Below are positions 23,941 to 35,480 of a stretch of DNA of 64,000 nt, one piece after another. The position numbers and the translations under genes are program-made. The notes beneath the pieces are model-generated. The model saw only the letters and a list, made by a program, of their open reading frames with translations, had not been told where the DNA came from and did no database searches. This DNA comes from Lonicera japonica. Its lineage: Eukaryota; Streptophyta; Magnoliopsida; Dipsacales; Caprifoliaceae. The DNA lies in the NCBI GenBank assembly GCA_021464415.1, contig CM038467.1, forward strand, positions 32,419,248 to 32,483,247, in the 5' to 3' direction. The first letter of the stretch is position 1. Each line of letters opens with the position of its first letter.

Positions 23941-24959
23941 GGCCAATGAAGCCGAACTCATTTTGGACACACATTCTAAATAGGGTGGCCTCCGGTGATG
24001 ATTTACAAAGCTGGATCAGGTTTGGAACCAACTTGAAGGGTTATTGTCTCACGGTTCTTCTACACCCCATATTACCCGTAGTTGACTGCTAGGATCTAAA
24101 TTTCCAGATCCAAACTTAAATACATTATGATGTGAATCCTAGAAATTTAGGAGAAATTAAGAGGGAATTTAGGTTGACTGTATAGATATGTATGTGTTGA
24201 TTTTATAGGTATTACTTTGACATAGACTTTGACTTTATTGGAATTTTGTAAGGATAATATGGTGCTTTAGTTATTTGAATTGATTGCATATATGACTCTT
24301 ATTTGATATAAACTATATTGTTCTTTATACTATATTATTTTATCTTAATTTTAACTATAAAAGAAAATGTCTAATGTTGTGCACAACCCTAGTCAAACCA
24401 AGTTATTAACACAATGCGAAATCCAAGAAACAATATTTGGTTATAATCTAAGATTATATATGTTCTCCTTTCTATGCAGGTAAGAGTACTCAGGACGCCA
24501 TTGGCGTTACTGGAGTTTGTCCCGAACTCCACTCACGACATATCCTCTTAATCCAAGCCTAGGTATAAATATATTGCGTTTCATTTGAATATTTTGAGTA
24601 TATAATTGCCTCTAAAAAGCAAATCTAGAAAACCATAATCACATAAGCCACAAAATCAACGTTTTAAGGTCGACTCAATTATGTACTACTTTGTTTTCAT
24701 ATAGTCTTTTAAGTTGAATTTTTTGAATTACTTCACCGGAAATGAAAAGTTGCACTTTGTGTTATGGCTATGTAATATTATGTATCCAATAGTGTCCATG
24801 ACAAATCGGTAATTATAATCAACAAAATTTAAATAGTGTCAGTTTTTCTGTCAAAAGGATTACCATTTAGAATCTTGTAAAAAAAGGATTAATACAAAAA
24901 ACTAATAATTTATAAGTTTATGTTTATAACATAAGTGGGAAGGTCAATTCTCTAATGGC

Positions 24960-25095
24960 AGGACTTAAATAGTTGGGAGTTAATATAGCAAGTCCTTTTG
25001 GGCCTTCCTGTTTGCTGTGCCATTTGTTTTGTGGCTTTCTGTTTCGTTTGTGCTGGTTTTTTTCAGAATCTTATATTGCTTACATAATTTTGGAG
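24960..25095 (+). pseudogene. possible captured gene fragment, hydrophobic (left arm)
   Basis: One frame reads YSKSFWAFLFAVPF and continues into a hydrophobic stretch. The minus-strand copy in the right arm (54,345-54,500) reads YSKAFWVFLFAVPF, preceded by a further 25 codons that are open there (it includes NFGKAGFMVVGLA). The fragment directly abuts the LTR-X copy in both arms. I cannot name the family. It could be a cellular exon picked up beside a retroelement or a decayed element ORF. Confidence 0.35.
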
Positions 25096-25724
25096 GATCT
25101 GAAAAGGATCTACATAATTGTGTTAGTGTCTTTCTTAGTTCAACCAATATTCTCTTCTTCCTCTCCAAGATAATCATCCCTTTTCTCTCTATATTTTGTT
25201 CTCTTCTCTTCTCAGTCTCATCTAAGTTCTTAATAAACACGAGTTAAGTTCCTTTCAATAAATACGAGTTTCAAATTGTCACGTGGTTAGACTTTATCAA
25301 GTCCTATAAGTAGCTAAGTAAGCCTTAAACCCAAGAAAGAGAAAAAGGAAGCACACAAGTGGGAAAAGAAGGCATTTTCATTATGCTTAAGAATGCTTTA
25401 TAACTCTTCGATGGTTTACAAATGAGAGGTCCTAACTATTTATAGGCTTTATGGATGGTGGAGATCTAATGTAATCAATGGTCTAGATCAATGCTCCAAA
25501 ATATTTTAGGATTCTTTATAAATCTGTACAATTCTAGATTATTGTCTTAAGTATAAATATCTTGACATTTTGGAGGCTTCCAGGGATTACTCCACCCTTT
25601 CCGGTTATTTAGGAGACTCCGGTGTGTTCTGGAACCTTCCATAGCTTGGTTCTCCCATTCTTCCCTATAACATTTTGGAATAATTAAGCCTTCACCATTG
25701 GCGCCTAGCTTTATGACCAGGACA
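25096..25724 (-). mobile_element. LTR-X copy 3
   Basis: Read on the minus strand, the copy starts at 25,724 with TGTCCTGGTCA, runs through the conserved CTGGAAGCCTCC block and the TATA box (complement of 25,437-25,444), and continues about 300 bp past the promoter into the AACTCGTGTTTATT region. It is part of the left arm of the large duplication and pairs with copy 5 at 53,730. The two are therefore one insertion that was duplicated. Confidence 0.7.
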
Positions 25725-25756
25725 TGCACATTAATATGTTCTAAATTTGGCGGCAC

Positions 25757-26640
25757 GTGACACAATGCTTCAAATAATAAACGGTAAGTTAAGCAAACAT
25801 CCAAGACAATTGACATTAATTAGTCAAATTCAGTATATAAACATTATAATATATTCAAACAAGAAACCGTAAAAGTCAACCAGAGCATTTAGTTAAAACA
25901 TTAAACAATTCTGATTAAACTTCCAAGCCGGGCCATAAGTGCAAGAAATAACAATTGTATATATTGGCCGTAAATGAAATATAAGAATGAGGTAAATTTC
26001 ATGATTCAGAGATAGTGTCGGAGGAGACTAAAAAAGCAATAAAGATCTCGGTACATGCTTTATAGGTAATGTTACTCCACACACAATTAGAATTCAATGC
26101 CAAATCATCACCATTCTGATTGACAGTGACAATACACATAGTTTTGTGGACCCTAATTATTTAGTCAAATTTGTTCAGATTCTAAGAATAAACCTTCAAA
26201 ATTCTACTACGATGACTAGATCGTCTAATGTAAAAAATTTACTCAATGCTTTAAATAACAAATAATAAGTTAGGCAAGCATCCAAGACAATTGACACTAA
26301 TTAGTCAAATTCAATCCATACACATTATTAGATTCAAACAAGAAACCCTAAAAGTCGATTAGAGCATATAATTAAAACATTAAACAGTTCTTCAAGTAAA
26401 AATCATAAATTAAACTGAGCTTAACAAAAGTAATATGTAAAAAAATTGTTCAAATTCAAAGAATAAACCCTAAAAATTCTATTTTGATGACTTAAATGTC
26501 TAATGTAAAAAATTTGCACAATGCATCAAATAATAAACGGTAAGTTAAGCAAACATTCAAGACAATTGACACTAATTCGTCATATTCGACGCATACGCAT
26601 TGTTAGATTCAAACAAGAAACACTAAAATTTAGTATATAC
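25757..26640. repeat. three direct repeats of about 120-190 bp
   Basis: The blocks AAGACAATTGACA, TTAGTCAAATTC and CAAACAAGAAAC follow in the same order from 25,757, from 26,249 and from 26,519. The second and third units are separated by a further repeated block (AATAAACC ... TCTAATGTAAAAAATTT). The right arm has two corresponding units, at about 52,500-52,625 and 53,588-53,690, inverted. Confidence 0.75.
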
Positions 26641-26713
26641 ACATTATTATATTTAATAAAGAAACTAAATCAAATTTAATTACCATGTTCTATTGAGTGG
26701 GAGCACAACTTAT

Positions 26714-27960
26714 TGGTCGGAAAACAACCCTAGAGGGGGTGAATAGGGTTTTTTACAACAAATTGCGGCGTTAAAAAGTTTTTAAAATATTGTTTAAAAA
26801 GCAAAAACAAATCTATATATCAAAGAAATTCACAAAGTAATCAAACACAATAATAAGAACAAGTATGAGCAATGATAATTAAAGAGCTTAAGTTTAGAAT
26901 GACAAAACCGAATGATCCAACGATATTTTGTTTACGCAATTTGCTTGTTTAGACCATACGTCCGTGCCCGATTAAGTCTCCTGAGAAATTTTACTAAACA
27001 ATTTTCTTACGGGTGAAAATTAAACCTTCATACAAAGTGTAATTCTTCTCACTATACTTTTCACAAGAACACTATTGCACTAATAATGAGATAACACTCA
27101 CAAATGAATAATAGATGATTTGGTGACACACATTAATGATGTTTACTAACTCTATCAAAGTGTTTGCAAACATACAATGATGAATCTTAGTTCTAGAGTT
27201 AAAGAAATTTGATCAAGGATATGAAAATGGATTGCTCAAATTAAGTAAATAAGCTTGCTTTTGAAATCAATGAAAAATGATGCTTAAGATTGAAGATGAA
27301 GCTTAAGATTGATTTTTAGATCATTGGTTGGTTTGAAAGGTATTTTTCAAGTGTATAAATACTCCAAAAAGATATTATAGCCGTTTGGGATGACATATAT
27401 CCGTTTTAGTGTGTCTTGGAGTGAAAAATATAAAAGTTCACTACCAGGGACACAACAGTCGCCTGTTTGGAACAACAATCTCCTATTTAGCCCTGAGCAG
27501 GCCTACAAGAATATCATTTTTGCTCTATAGCAGGCCAACACTTCTAATCTCATTAATACGCAGCCAACTTCACAAGAAATAACTTTTAGTATATACAAAT
27601 GGGGTGAATGATTTGTATTATGGACAATTATATGATCTTTTAAAAAATTCGCATAAATTCAAAATTTAATTTAAAGAGAATTAATAAAATTAATTAAAGG
27701 AAAGTAATTTTATAAACTAATTTGATAGAGCAAATTTGAGCAATTTCCTTATGATCAAATATCAACAAGTTTAACAATAATTACCTAATCACTCACACAT
27801 TTTCTTGAGACTTTGAATGTGTTGAAGTGAAGCCTTTGAATGTACATCTCTGGGCCAACTAGGATGCCATGTCATATTGAGAAATGTCCACGTCACTTTG
27901 AATATCTTTTGTAAGTCCATGTGACATTCTTGAATTCTAATACGTTTAAATTTATAATAC
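26714..27960 (-). mobile_element. SIRE-like copia LTR, reversed, probably solo
   Basis: The reverse-strand end reads CCTATTCACCCCCTCTAGGG ... TCCGACCA, matching the end of the plus-strand LTR at 46,492. The complement of ATACGTCCGTGCC (26,956) parallels GGCACGGACGTAT at 46,251, in the same order. The right arm of the large inverted duplication lacks this sequence, so it inserted after the duplication. The distal boundary is uncertain and I could not fix a target duplication. Confidence 0.65.
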
Positions 27961-28254
27961 TATATAGCATATTTATGTTAGATAAATTAACTGAATTCAA
28001 TCAATCAAAATTAAATATTTTAAGCTAAACAATTTTTACTTAACACTACGTACCGACAGTGCCCTGTTTCGTAGGCGCTCATATTCTCGTGCCCTGACAA
28101 CTGACTCGATATTCCTATACCTACTTCCACAATCAATACTCGAGAGTTGAAAGAGAGAGTGAGGGGGAAGGTGGAGAGTCTGATATACGTACTCATTCGG
28201 TAAGTTTATAATAGTGTGCTTCAAATACAAAAAACCCCTCCATTTTGTCGGTAG
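27961..28254. other. left-arm-specific stretch, not recognised
   Basis: This stretch is absent from the right arm together with the adjacent LTR, so it may belong to the same insertion or reflect a deletion on the other side. No gene is visible. Confidence 0.4.
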
Positions 28255-28799
28255 ACCCTAATATTTGGCCCAATCTCTCCTATTGGTAAATCCATCCGTA
28301 AATGGTGTTTAGTCGTAATAAAATTGAAATAATAATTTTAGTATTAGTTTTACTAGTTTATTAACTCATATTTGAAAGCGAAAATTAATATCACACCGCT
28401 CAGTTTTTCGGATATTTAGTCTTCGATAATTATAGTTAAATTCGATTTAGTAAACGGTATTATTAGTGTAAATGTTGATATATATTTTCGGTTTCAATAA
28501 CCACAATGAATTTAGATTGGAAACTAACTACATTGAATTTTTTTTATAATGTAAGTAATATTTACATGAATAATTACAACAAAAATAAATGAGTGGTCAA
28601 GATTACTCCATAGTACAAATATAACACATTATTTAATAAAGTATTAATTTGTAAGCATTAAAATACTTACTATTTGTGGTATTAGATGTAGTCAACATTC
28701 ATTGTATATAATTAGTCGATAATTTCAGTATTATGTATTTTTGTTACTTTTGGAATTAGTTTTCTGTATTATTAATTAAAAATTTCTGCCTATTATACT

Positions 28800-28960
28800 T
28801 TTCAGTATTTGAGGTGTTAAATCGCTAAGATCTTACTTAGGCGACTACTATGCGCATTTGGTCAGTCGCTTTAAAGGAGTAATACTTAGGCAACTGACTA
28901 TCATTACCAGTCGCTTAAGTGTAATTTTCAATATTTAGTTAAGTGCGTAGCTTTCATATT
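28800..28960. repeat. motif patch with AGTCGCTTAAG-type repeats
   Basis: GGCGACTA, CAGTCGCTTTAAAGG and CCAGTCGCTTAAGTG occur within about 100 bp. The same motif is dense at 33,980-34,640. It resembles the short subterminal repeats of plant CACTA transposons, but no CACTA terminus was found nearby. Confidence 0.45.
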
Positions 28961-29475
28961 TCAATATGTGATATAAAAACCATTTTTCTGCAGATTAATT
29001 TGATCGGTTTCGGTAAAAGGCATATCAGGTGAAACTCGTAGTCTCTCTCAATTCGCTACCACACAGTATGGTTCAAATATGGGTCCTTTTTAGGTTGAAA
29101 ATTATGAGGGCTAAACCCAAATTGAATCTGAAAGTTCGGTTTTAGTTTCAGTTCAGTGTCGTATTCTATATTTTCCAAGTTTAGACCTGGACCAAATTTG
29201 TCGGTTGGGTTTTATTCGATTTTCATATATTTATATAAAAAAATTATTAACATTAATTATATACAATACACTTAATTTATATATACTATATATGGTTAGA
29301 AATTAATAAATACTATATACTATATTAACTAATTCAAGGATCTAATGATGCTTAACCAAATGAATTTTAGCCTATTGGATGCAATTTCAACTTAAAATCC
29401 CAAGCTAGTGCACTAAAAAGCTACAAAAATACTAAACGCATGCAAATTCAAAATTTTTAATAAATCAGTGAATTA

Positions 29476-30026
29476 ATTTAATAAATCAAATTATATATAA
29501 TTTGGTGTAAATTAGTATTAGTGTAAAATATTATTATACAAATATTATATATATATATATATATTAGATGAATTAGTTAATATATAAAAGAAAGTAAATA
29601 ATAGGAATCCTTATAATAAATAATATATATATATATATAATTATCGTGTTTATTGTGTGCTAAATATAGATTATGCCTAAAATGATATCCGATATATAAA
29701 CACTTCTGTATCAAGTGTAGAGACTTGATTACATAATTCTCAACGTTGAATAGATGATAAAGGTGTTTATTTCCTTAATAATAAGTAATAATAGATCAAT
29801 ATAATAAGGGACAGATTAAAAAAAAGGTACTTATTAGGAAAAATCAGTTTCACACTAAAGCCAAGGAATTAATCTCATATTCTTGAGAAAATAAATGAAA
29901 AGGGCCTATTTTTGGTATTTTATTGACAAATTAATGTGTCTTTTTTTTTCTTGTAAAATGAACCTACCCTTAAAATAAACTATGAAAAATACCAATCTGA
30001 GTTTGTATGATTAAAATTTGGACATG
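29476..30026. other. AT-rich stretch with two TA microsatellites
   Basis: (TA)n tracts lie at about 29,545-29,566 and 29,618-29,641. No coding signal was seen. This marks the inner edge of the left arm. Confidence 0.5.
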
Positions 30027-30272
30027 CAATATGAACTTTGCAGTCTATATTTCACTGCAATATGAACATTATGCAATCCATATTTCACTGCAATTCGGGT
30101 AAACTTATACAGTCGATATTTTTGGTGCAAAGTTCATATTGCAGTCCATATTTTACTGCAATGTGAACTTTGCAGTCCATATTTTTAGTGCAAAGTTCAT
30201 ATTGCCAGAACCCTATGTATTCATCTGCAATATGAACTTTGCAGTTCATATTTCACTGCAATAAGTGAACTT
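30027..30272. repeat. minisatellite of about 31-37 bp with alternating orientation of its core
   Basis: Seven to eight units each begin with CAA and end near TTTCACTG or TTTTAGTG. The core CAATATGAACTTTGCAG appears in forward form in units 1, 5 and 7 and as its reverse complement (CAAAGTTCATATTG) in units 4 and 6. All other parts of the unit keep one direction. A truncated unit starts at about 30,260. Confidence 0.85.
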
Positions 30273-30907
30273 TAGCAACTCCATGGGTGGATTTTTTGTG
30301 CAAATTTCAATCAACGTGAGGGGTAATTTAGGTAATACATAACATGTTTTTATTAATGATAAATCGAAGATATTTAAAGCACAAAGAACTTGGAGTTCAA
30401 AGCTAGAAATTGATGATTTAAAATATTCAAGAACAAATAGGCCTCTTACACTAATTGATTCTCCAATTACAAATAGATGCCCTTCATTCAAAATTAAATA
30501 TTATGAAAAACGGCGATTAGGGCTTTTTGGATATCAAATATCAATGTGTAATAAGCCCTTCTACCTAAGCTTTCTAGTAATAATCAATACATGGCTAATA
30601 CATAACCCTAGAAAATGAATAATAATGAAATCAATAAAAACTCTATTAATAATCTGCATGTCTTTAGAGAGACATATATGAATTCGAGAAAATATTCATA
30701 TATAAAAATATATATTACAACGTCACGTTATATTATATATAAAAGAAAAGTATATAATTAAACTTCTCTCTTCTCAATCACAAGGGTAATTGATTTCCTA
30801 CAATTTCATATAAATGTGTGATAACATATAGCGATTTAACCATTGTATTGAATATTTTCTCATATATGAGAGGTGAAGTTTAGAAGAAAGTTAAAAGAGG
30901 ACAAAAA
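30273..30907. other. intergenic stretch, no gene recognised
   Basis: Reading frames up to 81 codons occur but have no domain. A patch at about 30,520-30,560 (TTTGGATATCAAATATCAA) resembles 14,290-14,315 in reverse. Otherwise nothing was found. Confidence 0.4.
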
Positions 30908-30908
30908 T

Positions 30909-30957
<49 letters not shown>
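30908..30957. repeat. compound (TG)n(AG)n microsatellite
   Basis: An 18-bp TG run passes directly into about 30 bp of AG repeat. Confidence 0.95.
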
Positions 30958-30958
<1 letters not shown>

Positions 30959-31009
30959 GAAGCCCCATAAAGTGCAGATCCTATGGCCCTGGATCCGTTT
31001 CTTATGGAC

Positions 31010-31790
31010 CGGACTGTCACGGGCTGAGAGATGCCGACCCTGTGTGACGCCCTAACTCAAACTCGAAGGGCCAAGCAAGCCTGACTTAAGCAGCAACATG
31101 CAGGGAACACATAATAGAGGTTTCGAATATCAAGTGTTGGCACGTACCTTAACACATATAGATCACATTAGTCTCGCAAATAGCACCAAAGGGAGGTATA
31201 TCGTACAGAATTGGCTCTTCCAGTAGTTGTGCCGATCTTTCCATAACCCCTCATGCACTGGGGGGAAATATCAGCCCGTAACATTCTCCCCCACTCAAAT
31301 CCATAACGCCCCCATTGTGGGCTCTGACAGTGCAGCACCCACACAATACTCATATCACCTCCCCACGAGTATCCACAACCCCTGGGCTACTTCCCTCACT
31401 AAACCCGTGTGATGCTTTCTTGCTTACCGTCGCAGTCACAACATTTCCCACCACTGTTAATCAATATGCTCCACAATACACTGACATCCGAAATCCATCA
31501 TCTCAATTCATCGTATTAAAGCTGTTGCAGTGCACTCCCAAATTGCCTCGGCGTGCTTACATGTTATGGACCAATTCAAGGTTTGTTTTGATACCACTTT
31601 TCATAGGCCGAGAGATGCCTACCTCATGCGTCGTCCAAACCCCAACTAGAAGGGCTGGGCAAGCCTGACTCAAACAGCAGCACACAACAAAACACATAAT
31701 AGAGGTTTCAAATATCAAGTGTTGGCACGTACTTGAACGCATATAGGTCGCATTAGTACCACAAATAGCACTACTTTGCATTGTTCCTTG
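31010..31790. repeat. GC-richer region with 180-bp direct repeats
   Basis: The first unit (about 31,018-31,196) and the second (about 31,603-31,776) share GAGAGATGCC, GGGCAAGCCTGACT, ACACATAATAGAGGTTTC and CAAGTGTTGGCACGTAC in the same order. The 400 bp between them are noticeably GC-rich and differ from all neighbours in composition. Reading frames of up to 117 codons cross it on both strands without recognisable domains. The arrangement could be two LTRs of a very small element, or a tandem duplication of an unknown repeat. Confidence 0.6.
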
Positions 31791-32977
31791 GTGTCATGCC
31801 CCTCATGTGCGAATAAAAAAATCATCTCGTGATACGAACCTACCCCCAAAATTCAACCTATTTTGAATTTTTTATTTTTATTTTCTTGGGGTAATGACCG
31901 CCCCATATTATTTGATGACACTCACTTTCTTATTAACACCAGTACACATTATTTTTTTTACACATGAGCACGCACCACCTCGATCTATCCTCCTCCGCCT
32001 CTTCCACCACCTTTCCACTCCTCCACTATTAATCTTCTCTTCCACCATTATAATTACATATATATATACACACACATATATACATACATATATGTATATA
32101 TATCTGAATCTCTACACAATACCCCAAGACTGAATAAAAATCCCTAGCTAATATTTTAGATTCTATTGTTTATATATAGATACATAATCAATTGCATAAT
32201 CCCGAGGTGTTGTCAGCAATTACAAAGGCATACATACACACATATTTCTCTAAAGAAGTTTTATTACTCCTTAAATTGAATACATACGAGTAGCATATGC
32301 ATCGCTTGTGCATGTGGTCTAGTATATATAATATACTCTTGTATAATTGCAATGGTGGAAGATAATATTAGTGAGAAGAAGTTGAGGGAGCAGAAGAAAT
32401 TGGGAGGATTTGGTATAGCTGGAGGAGTGGAGATGGTGGCGGCGGCAATGGTGGGAGAGACTGCGTATGGATTGAAGTGAATGAGGTTAGGTGTGTTTCA
32501 TTAGAATAATTGCCCCTTTTTTTAGCTTCGAAAGTTACAAAGTAAAGTGGAGTCTCAATAGTTCCACTCTTTTTCTTATAGAAGAAATTATTTTGAGTTA
32601 AGTATATTTATCTTGCAAAAAGTCCATGTAAATTCACTTTTGCTTTCTTTTTTGTGAACAGCTGATTTGGTAAAGGAACATTATAATAATAGGTGGAGAG
32701 CAAATTAATTTTGATGCAAAATTAGTGTTTCATACACACTATTCTTTAATATTATAATATTTTGGATATCGATTGTGGGAAAAAATTATTGATATTTAAG
32801 TATTAAAATACTCATATGGAGTATACTATTCTTTAGGCCTATGTTTATGATAATGTAATTTAAGAGAATAGGCAAAGTATAATTTTTTCGAAAAATAGAT
32901 CATTGTTGGGAAAAACCAAAGTTCTTACATCTTAAATTTTTATTTTTTTTAAATTATTCACTAAATTAAACACCTTT
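31791..32977. other. AT-rich intergenic stretch with TA/CA simple repeats
   Basis: A (TA/CA)-rich run lies at about 32,055-32,105. A purine-rich block at about 32,340-32,480 (GGAGGAGTGGAGATGGTGGC) has no extended frame. No gene was recognised. Confidence 0.4.
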
Positions 32978-33021
32978 GAAAATTAAGGCGGGCACCCGCC
33001 CCTATGTGGCTCTGCCATGCT
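32978..33021. mobile_element. possible hAT-like element end
   Basis: The stretch GGCGGGCACCCGCCCC followed by GTGGCTCTGCCATG resembles the GC hairpin and terminus of the hAT-like insert at 8039-8826. The partner end and a target duplication were not found, so this is only a candidate relic. Confidence 0.35.
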
Positions 33022-33979
33022 GAAGATGATAAGAATTTATAACAGTACCTTCTTTGAAAAAAAGAAGATTATCTTTCTATCTATGATGAATGACGTGTTT
33101 TTAATAATAGAGTGTGTGTGTTAATTATGTGTCTGAATTATTGTAGTTGATAACCCTCAGACAAGGTTCGGCTTAGTAGAAGAACAAAGAGCCGAACACC
33201 CCTTGTCTTCGAGGAAGGAGCGGACAACCGGTGATTGCTCTCCACTTGCTTACCTCACAAGTGAGTGTTTGGATGGAGAAAAAAAAATTTGATTTGAGTG
33301 CAACGAAGTTAGGACGGCGATTTTGGCTTGGGAATCAGGCCGAAAGTGCCTAAGAAAAGTGGAGCAGGGTGTCCCTTCTGATCGTTTGGTAAAATTAGCG
33401 AATAATTTAAAATTTACACGCTGAGAAGGACAAATTTGTTATAATTTGCCTTAAGTTAAAAGGAGGAACTAAGGAAGCGATTTAAAACGCATTTGCCACG
33501 GTATGAGGTGTCATTCTCCAAATTACATGACTTAAAATAAGTGATATTGTAGGCAGCTTAGGGAGACTCGTAAAACGACTGGTTCGAATACCAGTAAGAT
33601 ATTGTAATTTACATCATTTTTAAAATTCTACATACAACATCCAAACATGAGAAATTACAATTTTGTGAAAAAGTTTTAAATGATGGAATCTTAAGTGAAC
33701 TACCATTTACAATTTTGTATGACTTTTAATTACTCCATCAAAACATAGAAAATAAATTATGTTGATTTTGAAAGATGTAAATTATGGACATTGGTTTGAA
33801 TTGCAAGTAATCAAAATTCAAACCAAGGACCATGTGCATGAAATATTAATTGCAAGTTTGGATGTGCAATTATTGTCACACTACAGGTTTGAATTAATTT
33901 GATTACTGGCTCTCATTGTCAAACCTGGGTTCAAGGATACAGAAGCTATGCCCCTCAACGTTGGAGTGTTTGAGGATAT
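33022..33979. other. mixed-composition intergenic stretch, unassigned
   Basis: A GC-richer patch at about 33,165-33,260 contains an inverted pair (GGTTCGGC / GCCGAAC). The rest is AT-rich with no domain-bearing frame. Confidence 0.4.
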
Positions 33980-34640
33980 AAAGGGATTACATTTTGAGTT
34001 ACCTTAAGCGGCTACATAGGATTGTCAATCACTAATGGCCAACTTAGAGTTCACTCCTAATTTGCTAGAATTTAGTCGCTTAAAGGGGTGGCCACCTTAA
34101 CACAGTTAAGGCTTTTTAGTTTAAGTGGGCTAACTTAATGCGACTGACTAATCTTTGTCATTCAATTATTATTAAAGAAGCCTAGCTATCTATCAGAACG
34201 CAAAAGCCAAAAACTTTATTCGCTCAAGCTGTCAAATCCAAGAACGGGCAAAGTATTTCATCTCCTCCCCCATATCTTCTCCATTTCAACCTGGCACAGC
34301 TTAAGAGACTACAATGCCATTTTAGTCGTAATTTGGCCCACTTAAGAGACTGATAATGCAATTGCTTCATCGCTTCACTCACAAAATAAAAAATACCAAT
34401 AAATGACAAACTATTTCTTTTAGATCGCTTAAACTAAGCAACGGAGTTAGATCTTGGCTAAAGTCTCTTAACAAAATCCCAAATTTGCCTATATCAAATC
34501 GCTTGAGATCTCAGCCACTAGGTGAGTTCAACTGGATACTTAAGTGACTGACAGTAGTCGCTTAAACATATAAATACGGAGAAGAGGTTTAAGCGACTGC
34601 ATAAAAGTCATCTCTTAAGACCTGTGTATAGGTGCATATC
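33980..34640. repeat. cluster of AGTCGCTTAAG-like motifs in both orientations
   Basis: Variants of the motif (TTAAGCGGCTA, TAGTCGCTTAAAGG, CTTAAGAGACT, GTCGCTTAAAC, TTAAGCGACTG) occur roughly ten times within 660 bp, on both strands. The spacing is irregular. Such dense short repeats in both directions resemble CACTA subterminal regions, but no CACTA terminus or transposase is present. Confidence 0.55.
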
Positions 34641-35480
34641 ACATGTTAAATTTTGAGTTAAAAACGCATAGCACCCATGAAGTTTGTACCGAGTTCCACT
34701 TTTGTCCATAAAGTTTCATTTCACAGTTTGGACCGAGTTCCACTTTTGTCCAAATTAAAAGTGGATGTGTCGTCCAAAAAACTAATGGAATCAATCACAT
34801 GCGCGTCATGTGAGGGGCATAAATGGTATTCTCTTTCTCATTAGCCCCTTTTCCCCTTTTCGTTATGTTCCTCTCTCTTTCGTTAGCCCTAAATCTTTAA
34901 GATTAGCCTAATTTGATCAAAATAGTATTAAGAGGAGCAAATAGCATCAACAAAGGCGATTTGAAGAAATCCAAGGCGTAAAATGGTTTGGTACTTGCGA
35001 ATTCCTGAACATTGAAGAATTTGGTGGCCCTATATACGGTTAGTCACTCAATGTTGGTTCATTTTTTACTTTGTTTTGGTAGTATATAGTTTTGTGCGTA
35101 ATTTATGTATAATATTGTTAGTAAATGTCAGTGTGTTTAAAGTATGCATTGTTATTTTATTATTTGTAATTTTTTTTTCATAATGTGTTGATTGTAGCTT
35201 GTAGTTCTTTGTGGCCTCATCATCACACATATGGCTATCACATATATAATATAATCCATCATAGCCCACTATTCGTTATCATCAACAATAGCGTCGTCAT
35301 CACACTTTGTATACGTAACTTTAACGTTACTCGTTTGTTCACATTTTACGGCCAATTGGTTCATTAATGGTGCTAAATTTCTCATCGCAATATCATCATT
35401 CGTATTTTATGGCCAATTGTGTATCATCGGTATTTTATGCCTTACAGCGTAATAATAAGACTTTGCTAGTTTTAGCTACT
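34641..35480. other. intergenic stretch with half of a palindromic repeat
   Basis: At 34,676-34,790 the phrase GAGTTCCACTTTTGTCC occurs twice, with part of its complement nearby, resembling the CACTTTAGTCC type of MITE at 49,130-49,414. The remaining sequence has no recognised gene. Confidence 0.4.

Larger units (their letters stand above)
21500..29475. repeat. left arm of the large inverted duplication
   Basis: Ordered blocks here recur in reverse complement and reversed order at 50,885-59,965: 21,504-21,615 with 59,870-59,965; 21,735-22,080 with 59,356-59,745; 22,345-25,100 with 54,280-57,120 and 59,300-59,357; 25,100-25,724 with 53,730-54,280; 25,757-26,700 with 52,330-53,700; 28,255-28,800 with 51,780-52,320; 29,020-29,210 with 51,405-51,640; 29,330-29,475 with 50,885-51,050. 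The collinearity argues for one ancestral event. Arm-specific insertions are annotated separately. Confidence 0.85.

Noticed and set aside
30027..30272. Regular 31-37 bp units that might suggest a CRISPR-type array
   Set aside because: Units are contiguous with no unique spacers, orientation of the core varies, and the context is plant nuclear DNA.
33560..33605. tRNA-like GGTTCGAATACC word
   Set aside because: It resembles a B box, but no A box or paired stems were found at suitable spacing.
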